Positions 1 through 9,545 are shown, numbered from the stretch's first letter. The stretch: DNA of 53,767 nucleotides from Bacillus sp. ISL-7 (GCF_018613065.1 NZ_JAGGQW010000085.1:1-53767); one strand, 5' to 3'. The notes: generated by a model not told the origin, from the letters alone. A program made the numbers and translations.

Positions 1-556
1 GTTTAAAGATGACTGCATTCCCAGAAATAAGTGCAGGTGCCAGTTTAGCAGCAGCTAAATTGACCGGATAGTTAAATGGAGGGATGGCTAGGACTACTCC
101 CAGTGGAACACGATCAACAATCGCAATCTTAGACTTAGAACCGCCCGGGAAGCTATCTCCCTTCAAACTCTCTCCATTCATATGCATCGCTTCTTCTACC
201 GTGTATCGAATGAAACCGGCAGTACGTACGACTTCACTCTTTGCATCTTTAAAACTTTTCCCAACTTCTTTCATAATGATTTCAGCAATTTCCTCTTGCA
301 TGTTTTCTAATTCATCTGCCCATTGATACAAAAACTTTGCCCGTTCTTGAAGCGAAGTTTCTGCCCAATTTTTTTGGGCTATATGAGCATAATCAATTGC
401 CTCATCTACCTCTTCAGTTGTAATCGCCTGTACTTCTCCAATCACTTCATAAAGATAAGGTGACGTGATTTTAATTGTTTCACCAGACTTACTTTCTCTC
501 CATTCCCCATTTATATAAAAAGGATGAGCTGTTAAGGATAATACGTTTGTTGGCAT
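1..556 (-). CDS. gapN: NADP-dependent glyceraldehyde-3-phosphate dehydrogenase, N-terminal part (cut by window edge)
   Basis: The reading frame is open from an ATG at 556 to the window edge, giving about 185 residues of the N-terminal half of an aldehyde dehydrogenase. The start is set by an AAGGAGG site 7 bases upstream. The N-terminus (FYINGEWRES, then SPYLYEVIGEV) and the later stretch PLGVVLAIPPFNYPVN are typical of the non-phosphorylating GapN branch, which oxidises glyceraldehyde 3-phosphate to 3-phosphoglycerate in the cytoplasm while making NADPH. The catalytic Cys and Glu lie outside the window. Another aldehyde dehydrogenase subfamily is possible, but the N-terminus fits GapN best. 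Confidence 0.85.
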   Translation of the reverse strand, partial: MPTNVLSLTAHPFYINGEWRESKSGETIKITSPYLYEVIGEVQAITTEEVDEAIDYAHIAQKNWAETSLQERAKFLYQWADELENMQEEIAEIIMKEVGKSFKDAKSEVVRTAGFIRYTVEEAMHMNGESLKGDSFPGGSKSKIAIVDRVPLGVVLAIPPFNYPVNLAAAKLAPALISGNAVIFK

Positions 557-1120
557 AATAAATCCTCCTTGAATTTTTTAATATATTTTGAATATATTGC
601 AACATAATGGATTGGGACTTGAACTGTCCTGCATAGACATAAAATGTCCCGATTTGAGTAAAAAAAATTTTTCTTGTTACTTTTTTATTCTTTCAAGATC
701 CGTCACTCCTTCATTGGGACCACTTTAGATTATATTTTTTAATTCCACAAAAAATATTATGGATCATATTAAGAAAAATAAACATAGTTTCTACAAAAGA
801 TATCAAAACATTACAAAAATAGACAAAATTCATTCATTATAAATCCTAACCATTCATAGATCCTTAATTCATAAATATTCTTTCCCCTTTATCTCAGATA
901 ATTTATCTATGGTACGAATTTATATCGAAACGTAGCCATGTTTCTCAAAGTAGGGGGCCTTCAGGGTAGCGTCAGGAAAATGCGGATTTACAACGTTATG
1001 GGAATTCCGATATTAAAAAGCCCAATTCCTTTGCACTAAAATTGAGGAATTCTTCCAGTTAATGGCCTTTAGTGGAGTATCATACTGGAGTATTGCAACA
1101 TCGACAAGAACATAAAAAGA
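557..1120. other. Intergenic region without a recognisable gene
   Basis: This holds the 5' region of gapN (A/T-rich, with a loose GGGAC/GTCCC inverted pair around 613-653). From about 900 to 1100 there is a less A/T-rich stretch with a short plus-strand frame (RNVAMFLKVGGLQGSV) that ends after about 38 codons and has no ribosome binding site. It looks like a remnant of an interspersed element rather than a gene. I see nothing else in it. Confidence 0.4.
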
Positions 1121-1150
1121 AAAATCCTGTTTAAATTAATACAGGATTTT
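1121..1150 (-). terminator. Intrinsic terminator of the PAS/AAA+ regulator gene
   Basis: Ten-base perfect stem AAAATCCTGT / ACAGGATTTT with a 10-base loop. On the minus strand it is followed by a T-rich run (TTTTTCTTTTTATG). A second inverted repeat, ACCACAC / GTGTGGT at 1174-1206, lies between it and the stop codon. Confidence 0.75.
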
Positions 1151-1267
1151 AATCAAACATATTTTAAATTCACACCACACTATTAGACATATCTAAAATG
1201 TGTGGTCCTATTAATTTCAAGTGGTTTACTTAATAACCTAAATATAATTTTTGGGTGTATTTTCCGT

Positions 1268-2962
1268 TTAATTTAATCCAAATTCTTTTATTTTGTTATA
1301 TAATGTCCCTCTTGAAATCCCTAAAAGGTTGGCAGCTGCACTTTTATTTCCATACGTTTTTCGTAATGCTTCTTCAATCTCTAACACTTCAGAGTTTATT
1401 ACAACATCTTCCTGTTGATTGCTTTCCCCTATTGGGCTGTTCGTTTGTTTCACTATCAACTTACTCTTCATAGTATCAGGCAAATGTTCATCGGTAATAA
1501 CGGATTTGTCATTAAGGAGAACCAACCGTTCCATCGTGTTTCTAAGCTCACGGATGTTTCCTGGCCAATCATAGTTCACTAACTGGTTCATCGTTTCAGA
1601 AGTGATCTCCGGTACCGGCTTTTTATACTTAGAGCTGAATTCTTGTATATAATTCTGGGCATGAGCAATGATATCCTCTTTTCTGGTTCTTAATGGCGGG
1701 ATATCGATGGTAATAACGGATAAATGAAAATACAGCTGCTCGTTAAAATTTCCTTGTTTCACGAGAACCTCAATCGATTCTGAGGTGGAGGTAATGATTC
1801 GTGTGGGCGAGGTAATTTTCTCAACCCCACCCACCCGGTAAAAACCTTGATCAACCATATAATTTAATAGTTTCCCTTGGACCTGAAGCGGCATCTTATC
1901 AATATCTTCTATGAATAACGTACCTTCTAATGCTTGCTCGATCCGGCCGATTTGTAAGGTTTGTTGTTCCGCTGTAAAGGTTTCCTTTTGAAATCCGAAA
2001 AGTTCCATTTCCAACAAGGCAGGAGGGATGACCGAACAATTGAGGGTGATAAAAGGACCTTCGGCTTTTGTGCCCCCATAATGAATCGCTTGTGCCAGCA
2101 TTTCCTTTCCAGACCCAGGTTCCCCTGTTAAATGAATGGGGATATCGGCATGGGCGACCTTTTGCGCAATCTTCAAGGTTTCCTGAAATTTAGGACTCCC
2201 GCTTACCAGGGTTGAAAAGGGATTGGACTTTTGCACAAGTAAGGTTGAGTTTGAATCCAATTCTTCGTTAAGCCGGATAATATTCGTGATATTATGTTCG
2301 GTCGCGACGCCGCCAATAATCTTATTTTCGATCATGATGGGTGAAGCGTTAATGAGAACATGTGTATCCTTATCAGGCCGATGATATTGTCCTCTTACCG
2401 GGCGTCCTTCATTTAAAATTCGGTGAAGGACAATCGATTCATCACGAAAGTGTTCCCCTATTTTTTTTCCGAGAATGTACTCTTTTTTAATCTTGTAGGT
2501 TTCTTCCGCTGTCGTATTCCAATAGACGACATGTCCAGCATGATCGACTGCTGTAACCGATTCATTAATCGTCTCCGCTAATGTCTGAAAATAAGCTGAA
2601 ACTTGGCGGTTTTCAACCTCTAGCATTTCAATCCGCTTTTCAGCTGAAAGAACACCGATCATTCCCTTTTCGTTTTTAACAAGAACCGGTCTGCGCCAAT
2701 CAACAGCGGTATCGATTTCATTGACATCAGAAATGACAGTGGATTTCTGCCAATGGAGCTGTTCAAGCCAATCAATAATGGGTATGGAGTCGTCGCCTAA
2801 GGCCATCAAACTGTTTTCATCATGAGTAATGATAAAGTAGGTTCCACCAGACACAATAACAAAATTGTACTCGTTAAGTTTCTTTTTTATTTCTAGTAAG
2901 GGTATATGATAATTTACTATTGTAAAGGAGTCATCCAGTATAAATGATGCACTTTTGAACAT
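1268..2962 (-). CDS. PAS / AAA+ (sigma-54 activator-like) / Fis-type HTH transcriptional regulator, probably of proline use
   Basis: A 564-residue regulator with an N-terminal region of unknown fold that includes a CBS-like stretch (about 75-110), a PAS domain (about 118-225), an AAA+ domain (about 250-480) and a C-terminal Fis-type helix-turn-helix (about 528-564). Walker A (GEPGSGKE, 280-287) and Walker B (LFIEDID, about 349-355) are present. The GAFTGA loop that contacts sigma-54 reads ETFTAE (327-332), and the two arginines normally in the FREDLYYRL motif are Asn and His (FNEQLYFHL, 406-414). It therefore probably cannot work as a normal sigma-54 activator. ATG follows AAAGGA. It lies just downstream of the put genes on the same strand but behind their terminator, so control of the put genes is inferred from position. 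Confidence 0.85.
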   Translation of the reverse strand: MFKSASFILDDSFTIVNYHIPLLEIKKKLNEYNFVIVSGGTYFIITHDENSLMALGDDSIPIIDWLEQLHWQKSTVISDVNEIDTAVDWRRPVLVKNEKGMIGVLSAEKRIEMLEVENRQVSAYFQTLAETINESVTAVDHAGHVVYWNTTAEETYKIKKEYILGKKIGEHFRDESIVLHRILNEGRPVRGQYHRPDKDTHVLINASPIMIENKIIGGVATEHNITNIIRLNEELDSNSTLLVQKSNPFSTLVSGSPKFQETLKIAQKVAHADIPIHLTGEPGSGKEMLAQAIHYGGTKAEGPFITLNCSVIPPALLEMELFGFQKETFTAEQQTLQIGRIEQALEGTLFIEDIDKMPLQVQGKLLNYMVDQGFYRVGGVEKITSPTRIITSTSESIEVLVKQGNFNEQLYFHLSVITIDIPPLRTRKEDIIAHAQNYIQEFSSKYKKPVPEITSETMNQLVNYDWPGNIRELRNTMERLVLLNDKSVITDEHLPDTMKSKLIVKQTNSPIGESNQQEDVVINSEVLEIEEALRKTYGNKSAAANLLGISRGTLYNKIKEFGLN

Positions 2963-3092
2963 ACTAAAATCCTTTCATGCTTTTTCTTCACTTTAACATA
3001 AATTTAACGGCTATTCTAGCGAACCAGCCCTTTTAGGTGTGATATCGTAATAGCCCAACATTAGGACTAACCTAATATGAATGAACATTAAT

Positions 3093-3131
3093 AAAAAAAG
3101 CTGAACCCGTATGATTATTCGGGTATCAGCA
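3093..3131 (-). terminator. Intrinsic terminator after putP
   Basis: Imperfect stem GCTGAaCCCG / CGGGtaTCAGC, followed on the minus strand by TTTTTTTATT. It separates the put genes from the downstream regulator. Confidence 0.75.
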
Positions 3132-3202
3132 TTTTCACAAAAATATTCTATAAACCTACTCTTTTGGTTCAACCACCTGTTTCAGGGTCAACAGGATTAT
3201 GG

Positions 3203-4666
3203 TCATGCCGAGTGTTTATACTGATCAAATTCTTTTTGTAATTGCGCACTCGGTTCGGGTGTCATTAAGCTGACAATCCAGATGGCAGTCAAGCCTACGA
3301 TGAATCCTGGAATGATTTCGTATAAACTATTTTTTAATACCGGTACACTAGCCCAAATGATGACCGTGACGGCACCGCCAGCCATTCCGGCAAGAGCGCC
3401 CCATCTGTTCATCCGTTTCCAGTAAAGGCTCAGCAGAATGACAGGCCCAAAAGAGGCTCCAAAGCCAGCCCACGCGTATCCGACCAGCGATAAAATGGTT
3501 CCATTTTTATCAAAGGCAATCACAACTGAAATAATGGCAACTACTAACACCGATAGTCTGCTGATAAACAGTAGTTCTTTATCTGATGCTGAGCGGCGGA
3601 AGAACGTCTTATACACATCTTCAGTCAGTGAGCTTGCTGTCACAAGCAGCTGGGAAGAGATCGTACTCATCACCGCTGCTAATAAAGCTGCCAGTAAAAA
3701 TCCAGTAATTAATGGATGAAATAAAATTCTACTTAGTTCAATAAAGACAGTCTCAGGATCAGATAGTGTGAGACCTTGTTTCGAATAGAAGGCCAATCCG
3801 ATGAAACCAGTAAACATCGCACCACAGACAGAAAAAATCATCCAGCCCATACCAATTTGTCTTGCTTTTTTAATTTCTTTAACGGACGAAATAGCCATAA
3901 AGCGGACAATGATATGCGGCTGGCCAAAGTACCCCAAGCCCCATGCCATCAACGAAACAATTCCTAAAAAAGTGGTCCCTTTAAAAATATCAAATAACTT
4001 AGGATCGATCCCCTTTATTTCTTGAAATGCGGACCCAAATCCACCTATTTCCATAATGGTCACAGCTGGAACTAATATAAGTGCAGTTACCATAATTATA
4101 CCTTGTACAAAATCGGTCCAGCTCACCGCTAGAAATCCGCCAAATAAGGTATAGGCAATCACAACTGCAGCGATAATCCAAAGTCCTGCCTGGTAATGAA
4201 GATTAAAGGTGGTTTCAAAAAGGACCCCTCCTGAAACCATTCCCGACGAGACATAGAACGTAAAAAAGACAATAATAATGAGTCCAGAAGTCAAGCGCAG
4301 CATATTCGAACGATCACCAAAACGGTTCTCAAGGAACGCTGGAATGGTCATCGAATTGTTGGCGTTCTCTGTATAAGTTCTTAACTGCGGTGCTACATAA
4401 AGCCAGTTTAAATAGGCCCCTATGGTTAAACCAATCGCAATCCATGAGGCACTCACACCTTGAGAAAACATCGCCCCGGGAAGACCCATGAGCAGCCAGC
4501 CGCTCATATCAGATGCCCCAGCACTAAGTGCTGTCACAGCAGGTCCCAGCCCTCTTCCGCCTAACATATAATCTTCTAGATTAGACGTTCGCTTGTAAGC
4601 AAAATAACCAATGATCAGCATACCCACCATATAAATACCGATAGAAATAAGAATCTGTGTATTCAA
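3203..4666 (-). CDS. putP: Sodium/proline symporter PutP
   Basis: A 487-residue sodium:solute symporter with about 13 membrane helices that imports L-proline with Na+. Family marks include the N-terminal segment with YMLGGRGLGP and SAGASDMSGWL, and the later FGQPHIIVRFMA. The frame is open to an ATG at 4705, but the best start is the TTG at 4666: a GGGGGA ribosome binding site stands about 8 bases before it, and the resulting N-terminus (NTQILISIGIY) matches the length usual for PutP. It is the last gene of the proline cluster, about 125 bases after the dehydrogenase, with a hairpin and a cre-like site in between, so it may have its own promoter or be partly uncoupled from the genes upstream. 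Confidence 0.93.
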   Translation of the reverse strand: MNTQILISIGIYMVGMLIIGYFAYKRTSNLEDYMLGGRGLGPAVTALSAGASDMSGWLLMGLPGAMFSQGVSASWIAIGLTIGAYLNWLYVAPQLRTYTENANNSMTIPAFLENRFGDRSNMLRLTSGLIIIVFFTFYVSSGMVSGGVLFETTFNLHYQAGLWIIAAVVIAYTLFGGFLAVSWTDFVQGIIMVTALILVPAVTIMEIGGFGSAFQEIKGIDPKLFDIFKGTTFLGIVSLMAWGLGYFGQPHIIVRFMAISSVKEIKKARQIGMGWMIFSVCGAMFTGFIGLAFYSKQGLTLSDPETVFIELSRILFHPLITGFLLAALLAAVMSTISSQLLVTASSLTEDVYKTFFRRSASDKELLFISRLSVLVVAIISVVIAFDKNGTILSLVGYAWAGFGASFGPVILLSLYWKRMNRWGALAGMAGGAVTVIIWASVPVLKNSLYEIIPGFIVGLTAIWIVSLMTPEPSAQLQKEFDQYKHSA

Positions 4667-4704
4667 AAGCACATCCCCCATTCTGTTTTTGATTCTAAAA
4701 ATCA

Positions 4705-4720
4705 TATGAAGCGCTTACAA
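4705..4720. promoter_or_regulatory. Candidate catabolite-responsive element (cre) upstream of putP
   Basis: On the minus strand TTGTAAGCGCTTCAT matches the CcpA consensus WTGNAANCGNWNNCW at all but one position. It stands immediately upstream of the putP ribosome binding site, where CcpA would repress proline uptake when sugars are present. The match was made by eye only. Confidence 0.4.
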
Positions 4721-4746
4721 TAAAAGTTTAAACACAGTTGTTTTTT

Positions 4747-4776
4747 GGGGAATCCCCCCCCTGTAGAGGGGGTTCC
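4747..4776. other. GC-rich hairpin between the P5C dehydrogenase gene and putP
   Basis: A stem of C and G runs, GGGGAATCCCCC paired with GGGGGTTCCC. On the minus strand it is followed by A rather than T residues, so it is not a classical terminator. It may stabilise the upstream message or weaken expression of putP relative to the dehydrogenases. Confidence 0.5.
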
Positions 4777-4791
4777 CTGTTTAGGATGTGA

Positions 4792-6360
4792 TTAACGTTT
4801 TCTAGATTTCAGTTTCGCTTGCGTAAACAACAGCAGGTAATCGTATCCGCCAGCTTTTGAATCGGTGCCTGACATGTTGAATCCGCCAAATGGATGAGCA
4901 CCAACTAATGCACCCGTACACTTTTTATTAATATAAAGATTTCCGCAATACATGTTTTCTAGGGCATACTGAATGCGTTCTTCATCCTGGGAATGATAAG
5001 CGCCCGTCAAACCATAGTCCGTATCATTATAGATTTCAATCGCTTCCTGCCAGTCAGCTGCTTTTGCTAGGGCAAGGACCGGGCCAAAGATTTCCTCCTG
5101 CATGATCCGGGCTTTTGGTTGAACATCCGCAATCACGGTTGGCTCAATATAGAAGCCGTTCCCATCTGCTCTTGAGCCGCCTGTAAGCAATCGACCTTCT
5201 GTTTTGCCAATTTCGATATAGCCGATGATTTTATCCACTGATTTTTGGTCGATTACCGGTCCAATCGGATAATTCTCTTCAGGAAGACCAACCGTTAAAT
5301 TTTTCGTTAACTCCGTTACTTTCTCAACCACTTCATCATAAACCGATTCCACAATAATCGCTCTAGAGCCCGCGGAACACTTTTGTCCTTGGAAGCCAAA
5401 AGCGGAAGCGACAATCGCCGCTGCTGCTGCATCTAAGTCGGCTGTTTCATCGACAACAACCCCGTCCTTGCCGCCCATCTCAGCAATGACACGCTTTAAC
5501 CACAATTGGCCAGGCTGTACCTTTGATGCTCGTTCATAAATACGGCATCCTACTGCCCGTGAGCCTGTAAAAGAGATAAACCGAGTGCTTGGATGCTCGA
5601 CCAAATACTCACCCACATCGATTCCATCCCCTGGCAAATAGTTGAGGACGCCTGAAGGAAGACCGACCTCTTCCATTAATTCCACAAATTTGGCGGCAAC
5701 CACAGGAGTAGCATCAGCTGGTTTCAAAATAACCGTATTCCCTGAGACAATCGCTGCGACAGTGGTTCCTGCCATGATCGCTAGTGGGAAGTTAAACGGA
5801 GAAATGATAATCCCAACACCAAGAGGAATATAAGAAATTTGATTGTCTTCCCCTTCAATTTTTACAAGCGGCTGATGAATGCTTGTCTCGCTAAGGCGTA
5901 TCATTTCTCTTGCATAGAATTCCATAAAATCGATGGCTTCTGCTGTATCAGCGTCAGCTTCAGCCCAGTTTTTCCCAGATTCATAGACAAGGTAAGAAGA
6001 AAACTCGTGCTTACGCTGTCTCATTAAATCTGCTGCTTTGAATAGATATTCCGCACGCTCAGCCGGAGCAACCTTTTTCCAGGTTTCAAAGGTTTTCAAG
6101 GCTTCCTGCATGGCTTTTTCAGCTAATTCCTTGTTCCCTTTACTAACGGACCCGATGACTTCATCTACATTTCCTGGATTAATGGAAATGGTTTGTTCTT
6201 CTGTAAATAACTTTTCATTGCCGATCACGAGCGGATACTTCCTGCCTAGCTCCGTTTTCACTTTTGCAAGAGCTGCAACCATCGATTGCATATTTTCTTC
6301 CAGAGAAAAATTTGTAAAAGGCTCATTTTTAAATGGTGTTTGTTGTGTTGCAGTTATCAT
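4792..6360 (-). CDS. putC: L-glutamate gamma-semialdehyde (1-pyrroline-5-carboxylate) dehydrogenase
   Basis: A 522-residue NAD-dependent aldehyde dehydrogenase that oxidises glutamate semialdehyde to glutamate, the second step of proline catabolism. It has the oxyanion/cofactor segment [12 protein letters not shown], the general base Glu294 in EMGGKD, and the catalytic Cys328 in GQKCSAGSR. Full length for the PutC/RocA family. It is 30 bases from the proline dehydrogenase gene, so the two are co-transcribed and act in sequence. RocA (arginine pathway) is a close homologue; the neighbouring proline dehydrogenase and PutP favour the proline assignment. Confidence 0.93.
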   Translation of the reverse strand: MITATQQTPFKNEPFTNFSLEENMQSMVAALAKVKTELGRKYPLVIGNEKLFTEEQTISINPGNVDEVIGSVSKGNKELAEKAMQEALKTFETWKKVAPAERAEYLFKAADLMRQRKHEFSSYLVYESGKNWAEADADTAEAIDFMEFYAREMIRLSETSIHQPLVKIEGEDNQISYIPLGVGIIISPFNFPLAIMAGTTVAAIVSGNTVILKPADATPVVAAKFVELMEEVGLPSGVLNYLPGDGIDVGEYLVEHPSTRFISFTGSRAVGCRIYERASKVQPGQLWLKRVIAEMGGKDGVVVDETADLDAAAAAIVASAFGFQGQKCSAGSRAIIVESVYDEVVEKVTELTKNLTVGLPEENYPIGPVIDQKSVDKIIGYIEIGKTEGRLLTGGSRADGNGFYIEPTVIADVQPKARIMQEEIFGPVLALAKAADWQEAIEIYNDTDYGLTGAYHSQDEERIQYALENMYCGNLYINKKCTGALVGAHPFGGFNMSGTDSKAGGYDYLLLFTQAKLKSRKR

Positions 6361-6390
6361 AATCTTCCGACTCCTTTTTATGTGAAGTTG

Positions 6391-7311
6391 CTATTTTAAT
6401 AGATTTTTTAGAACAAACCATACATTGGCTGGTCTTTCAGCCAACCGTCTCATAAAATAACCAAACCAGTCTACCCCGTAAGGCACATACACACGGACAT
6501 TAAACCCTTCTTTTACTAGTTTTGCTTGAATATCCTCACAAATTCCATAGAGCATTTGAAACTCAAATTGTTCCTTTGGGATTCGGTGCTCCCTGACTAG
6601 CGTTTTTGTATAGTCAATCATCGCTGCATCATGGGTGGCCACCGCTGTATAGTTTCCGTTTAATAGATGCTGCTTAATAATTTTTTTAAAATTTTCATCT
6701 ACATCCTTTTTCTCCGGAAAAGCAACGGTGGGAGACTCTTTGTATGCCCCTTTAACGAGACGCAGGTTTGCATTCAGTTGATTTAAGTCGTCGATATCCT
6801 GTTCTGTTCTAAAAAGGTAGGCTTGAATAACAAGTCCTACATTGTCATATTCCTTCCGAAGCTCTTTATAGATATCCAATGATACTTGACAGTGATCATA
6901 ATCTTCCATATCGATTCTGACAAAATTCTGATGGAGTTTAGCCCGGTTAAGAATTTTACGCATATTCTTCATACATAACTCTCTGCTAATATCTAGGCCA
7001 AGCGAAGTCATTTTAAGAGAAAGATTGGAATTGACCCCTGCTTCGGCAATAGCATCGAGGGTTTGAACGCACATGGACGTTGATTCCTGTGCTTCTTCTT
7101 CTGTATAAACAAATTCCCCCAGGTGGTCTAAGGTGACCATTTTCCCATCACGATTCAATTTTTTCACGGAATCAATCGCTGTTTGGATGGATTCCCCTGC
7201 TACAAATCGCCCCGCTCCAAAACGCAAGCCGTATTTTTTTGCTAGTTTGTTAGCTGAGGTATTCTTCCCAAGCGATTGAAACATATTTCTCATTAATAAT
7301 TCCATTGCCAT
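6391..7311 (-). CDS. putB: Proline dehydrogenase
   Basis: A 306-residue FAD-dependent proline dehydrogenase of the short monofunctional Bacillus type, oxidising L-proline to pyrroline-5-carboxylate at the membrane. Typical barrel motifs are VRIDMEDYDHC, LRLVKGAYKE, ATHDAAMIDY and, near the C-terminus, YGVDWFGYFMRRLAERP. The ATG at 7311 follows AAGGAGG by only 4 bases; the ATG two codons later (7305) has a 10-base spacing and is equally possible. It is the first gene of the put operon. Confidence 0.94.
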   Translation of the reverse strand: MAMELLMRNMFQSLGKNTSANKLAKKYGLRFGAGRFVAGESIQTAIDSVKKLNRDGKMVTLDHLGEFVYTEEEAQESTSMCVQTLDAIAEAGVNSNLSLKMTSLGLDISRELCMKNMRKILNRAKLHQNFVRIDMEDYDHCQVSLDIYKELRKEYDNVGLVIQAYLFRTEQDIDDLNQLNANLRLVKGAYKESPTVAFPEKKDVDENFKKIIKQHLLNGNYTAVATHDAAMIDYTKTLVREHRIPKEQFEFQMLYGICEDIQAKLVKEGFNVRVYVPYGVDWFGYFMRRLAERPANVWFVLKNLLK

Positions 7312-7449
7312 CAAACCTCCTTCATAGAATGAACATTATTGTTTATTATGTAATGCCTTTACCCAATCTTATAACAGATTATACATAAGTGTCTATATAT
7401 TTTTAAAATTTAAACATATTTGTTAACTTGTTAACCTGAATATACTCCT

Positions 7450-7469
7450 TGTTCAGTGAATTTTGAACA
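7450..7469. promoter_or_regulatory. Palindrome upstream of the put operon, candidate operator
   Basis: TGTTCA and TGAACA are inverted around an 8-base spacer, about 140 bases upstream of the proline dehydrogenase start. It could bind the activator of the put genes. No TGGCAC-N5-TTGC sigma-54 promoter was seen in the intergenic region 7312-7680, which otherwise holds A/T-rich DNA and the leader of the next plus-strand gene. Confidence 0.3.
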
Positions 7470-7680
7470 CTATTGTAAGAAAATCAGACATAGTTTTTTA
7501 TGAATGGTTTTACCTGCTATATATCAATTAGGACAATCTATGAAAAAGGCCCTGTAAGCGGCGATATCCCGCCACTCCATGCGATAGGAATAAAGTCTAA
7601 AGGAAAATAGATGGATTTACTTTCTCCTATCATTTCTTAAAAATAAGAGTAGTAGATTTTGAAAGGTAGCGATTGATAAA

Positions 7681-8109
7681 ATGCTTTATATAAGAGATAT
7701 TGAGGAAATAATTGAAAATACTTTGCAAGAGCACCAATTAACTATTGATTATGAAATGAACAATAAACTACTTTCACCTATGAGCTTTAATGTATCGACG
7801 AATACGATTAAGTTTAACTATTTACAAATTAATGGATATATTGCAAATATTAACTTTAAAATTAAAGAGACGGATGAAGATTGTGTTAAAATTATCCTAT
7901 ATCGCCAACTCGGTTATTACTTAGAATTTAAGAATAACAAACATGATTTAAGGGTATTAAAATATTTCGAGGATGAAGAAAAAGCACAGCTTCTAGCTAA
8001 AATAGAAACGAATGCTTGGGATTCTGGCAGAACATTGGTACCTGAAAAATTAGTAGATTCCTATGATAAAGTCCGAGAATTAGATAAAATGCTATTAAAA
8101 AACTATTAA
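7681..8109 (+). CDS. Zincin-like (ImmA/IrrE-like) protein with degenerate active site
   Basis: A 142-residue soluble protein. The segment ILYRQLGYYLEF, followed about 30 residues later by ETNAWDSGR, has the layout of short zinc peptidases of the ImmA/IrrE type (HELGHYL then E-x-x-A). Both histidines and the glutamate of HExxH are replaced (RQLGY), so it is probably not an active peptidase. The ribosome binding site (AAAGG) is far from the start and weak. It is 29 bases upstream of the NERD gene, in the same operon. Family assignment is from motif shape only. Confidence 0.55.
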   Translation: MLYIRDIEEIIENTLQEHQLTIDYEMNNKLLSPMSFNVSTNTIKFNYLQINGYIANINFKIKETDEDCVKIILYRQLGYYLEFKNNKHDLRVLKYFEDEEKAQLLAKIETNAWDSGRTLVPEKLVDSYDKVRELDKMLLKNY

Positions 8110-8138
8110 ATCTGATCTGGTAGACAAGGAGAAATGAA

Positions 8139-9014
8139 ATGACCTGGTTAATTATTTCTACAGTACTAGCTGCATCTGTCGCTTGGCTTATTTTTATCGT
8201 AAAAAAGGAAAAGGCGAAACAAAAAGAAATGAGAAGCAACCATTTCCAAGAGGTAACAGCCATTAAAGAATGGCAAAAGGCTTCGATGGAAACAGCAGCA
8301 ACTAAATTCGATGAGAAGGTCATGCTTTTGAACGAATCATTCCAACGTGAAATAGAAAAACTGTTGATCGAAAATGAAGTGATTCGGAAAAATTATCGAA
8401 ATGGTGAGGAAATCATTACCCATCAGTTCCTTGAAAATTTCAAATCAGATCTAGTTAGAAAAACACTCATTTCACCAGATGAAATGATCATTATGCCGAA
8501 CATTTTTATTCCTGAGATTAACGGTAATACGCGGCAGATCGATCACATCGTCCTTTTATCAACCGGTATATATGTAATAGAAACAAAACACTGGAAAGGC
8601 CACATCGTTTTGGGATTAAAAAGAATGGGCAGCCACAAGTTTTCGTTCTTAACAGAGATAGTAGACAGTGAAAAAGAGGAAACGCTCGTATTTGATAAGG
8701 ATGAGTCAGGAGCATTAACTGTGAAGACGTATGAAAATCCAATTAGTCAGGTTCAGGAGACAGCCGTCATCCTATCCAATTATTTACAAGGTCAAGATAT
8801 TACAACATGGATCAACACCTTGGTATTCTTTAATTACGATGAAAAAGAAAAAGAGGTTCACGATTGGTCGGATAACAGCATCGTAAAACGGGTTACTGAT
8901 AAAGAACAGTTACAACAGTATTTTATCCATGAGCTTACCTCCAAAGATAGAATCTATGGGGCTTTTCAGCTTCAAAATATTAAACATCTGATCGAAAACG
9001 CTAATTACATTTAA
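8139..9014 (+). CDS. Membrane-anchored NERD-domain protein
   Basis: A 291-residue protein with one N-terminal membrane helix (about 2-20), a charged coiled-coil-like region (about 22-85) and a nuclease-related NERD domain (about 90-240) marked by QIDHIVLLSTGIYVIETKHW. That stretch holds the D and the E-x-K of restriction-endonuclease-like folds, so nuclease activity is possible but not shown. AAGGAG precedes ATG by a good distance. It is translated with the zincin-like gene and followed by a strong hairpin. Confidence 0.85.
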   Translation: MTWLIISTVLAASVAWLIFIVKKEKAKQKEMRSNHFQEVTAIKEWQKASMETAATKFDEKVMLLNESFQREIEKLLIENEVIRKNYRNGEEIITHQFLENFKSDLVRKTLISPDEMIIMPNIFIPEINGNTRQIDHIVLLSTGIYVIETKHWKGHIVLGLKRMGSHKFSFLTEIVDSEKEETLVFDKDESGALTVKTYENPISQVQETAVILSNYLQGQDITTWINTLVFFNYDEKEKEVHDWSDNSIVKRVTDKEQLQQYFIHELTSKDRIYGAFQLQNIKHLIENANYI

Positions 9015-9054
9015 GTTTGCAAGAATTTAAGAGGAGTCCAAGTGAGGAAATATA

Positions 9055-9079
9055 GTAATGGGGGTCAGACCCCCATTAC
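9055..9079 (+). terminator. Strong hairpin after the NERD gene
   Basis: A near-perfect inverted repeat, GTAATGGGGGTC / GACCCCCATTAC, then TTTAAAA. It ends the two-gene operon. A second inverted repeat, GGGACACTGTCCC, sits at about 9147-9160. Confidence 0.6.
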
Positions 9080-9269
9080 TTTAAAATATTAAACCACTAA
9101 AATAACCTCCACTCCTTAGGTAATTCTAATTTGTGTAAGAGTAAGGGACACTGTCCCATACCCTTGCCAACTCAAATAATGGAATTTAATTTATCAGAGT
9201 ACAATACTTGAAAATCTCAAACTTTTAATCACCCTTGTAATCTAAAATTGATATCTCATTAAACGAAGT

Positions 9270-9545
9270 CATTTTAATGTAGTGCAATTTTCATTGACTT
9301 CGCCACATGGACAAATCCAGGGGATTCTTTTTTAACCTTCATCAAAGTCGCCTTTCGGCCGGGGCTTCCAGGACTTACTACTTCTCCAGTTCATTACGAC
9401 ATGTAGTAAAAACCACATACCGCAGCCCAATCATAGGCACTACGCCACTGCCCTTTTAGCCTCATTGTGCGAGACAATGGGAGCTAAAAGGACTCGGCGA
9501 TACTTTGTATCTTCTATTTTTTGGTAGTTCCCGATTTTTCGTTAG
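9270..9545 (-). other. Structured 3' region of a tnpB relic (possible omega-RNA / element right end)
   Basis: More G/C-rich than its surroundings, with several stems. The strongest is CCTTTTAGC / GCTAAAAGG enclosing CATTGT / ACAATG at 9452-9490. GCCTTTCGGC lies at about 9350, and TTACTAC / GTAGTAA flanks 9370-9410. It directly follows the zinc-ribbon end of tnpB on the minus strand, where IS200/IS605-type elements encode their guide RNA scaffold. The assignment is inferred from position and structure. Confidence 0.4.

Noticed and set aside
900..1020. A short plus-strand coding frame (RNVAMFLKVGG)
   Set aside because: No ribosome binding site, about 38 codons, and no family; probably part of an old interspersed element.
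3438..6385. Several plus-strand ORFs of 60-115 codons
   Set aside because: They are antisense shadows of putP and the P5C dehydrogenase gene.
7312..7680. A sigma-54 (-24/-12) promoter upstream of the put operon
   Set aside because: No GG-N10-GC element close to TGGCAC-N5-TTGC was seen on the minus strand.
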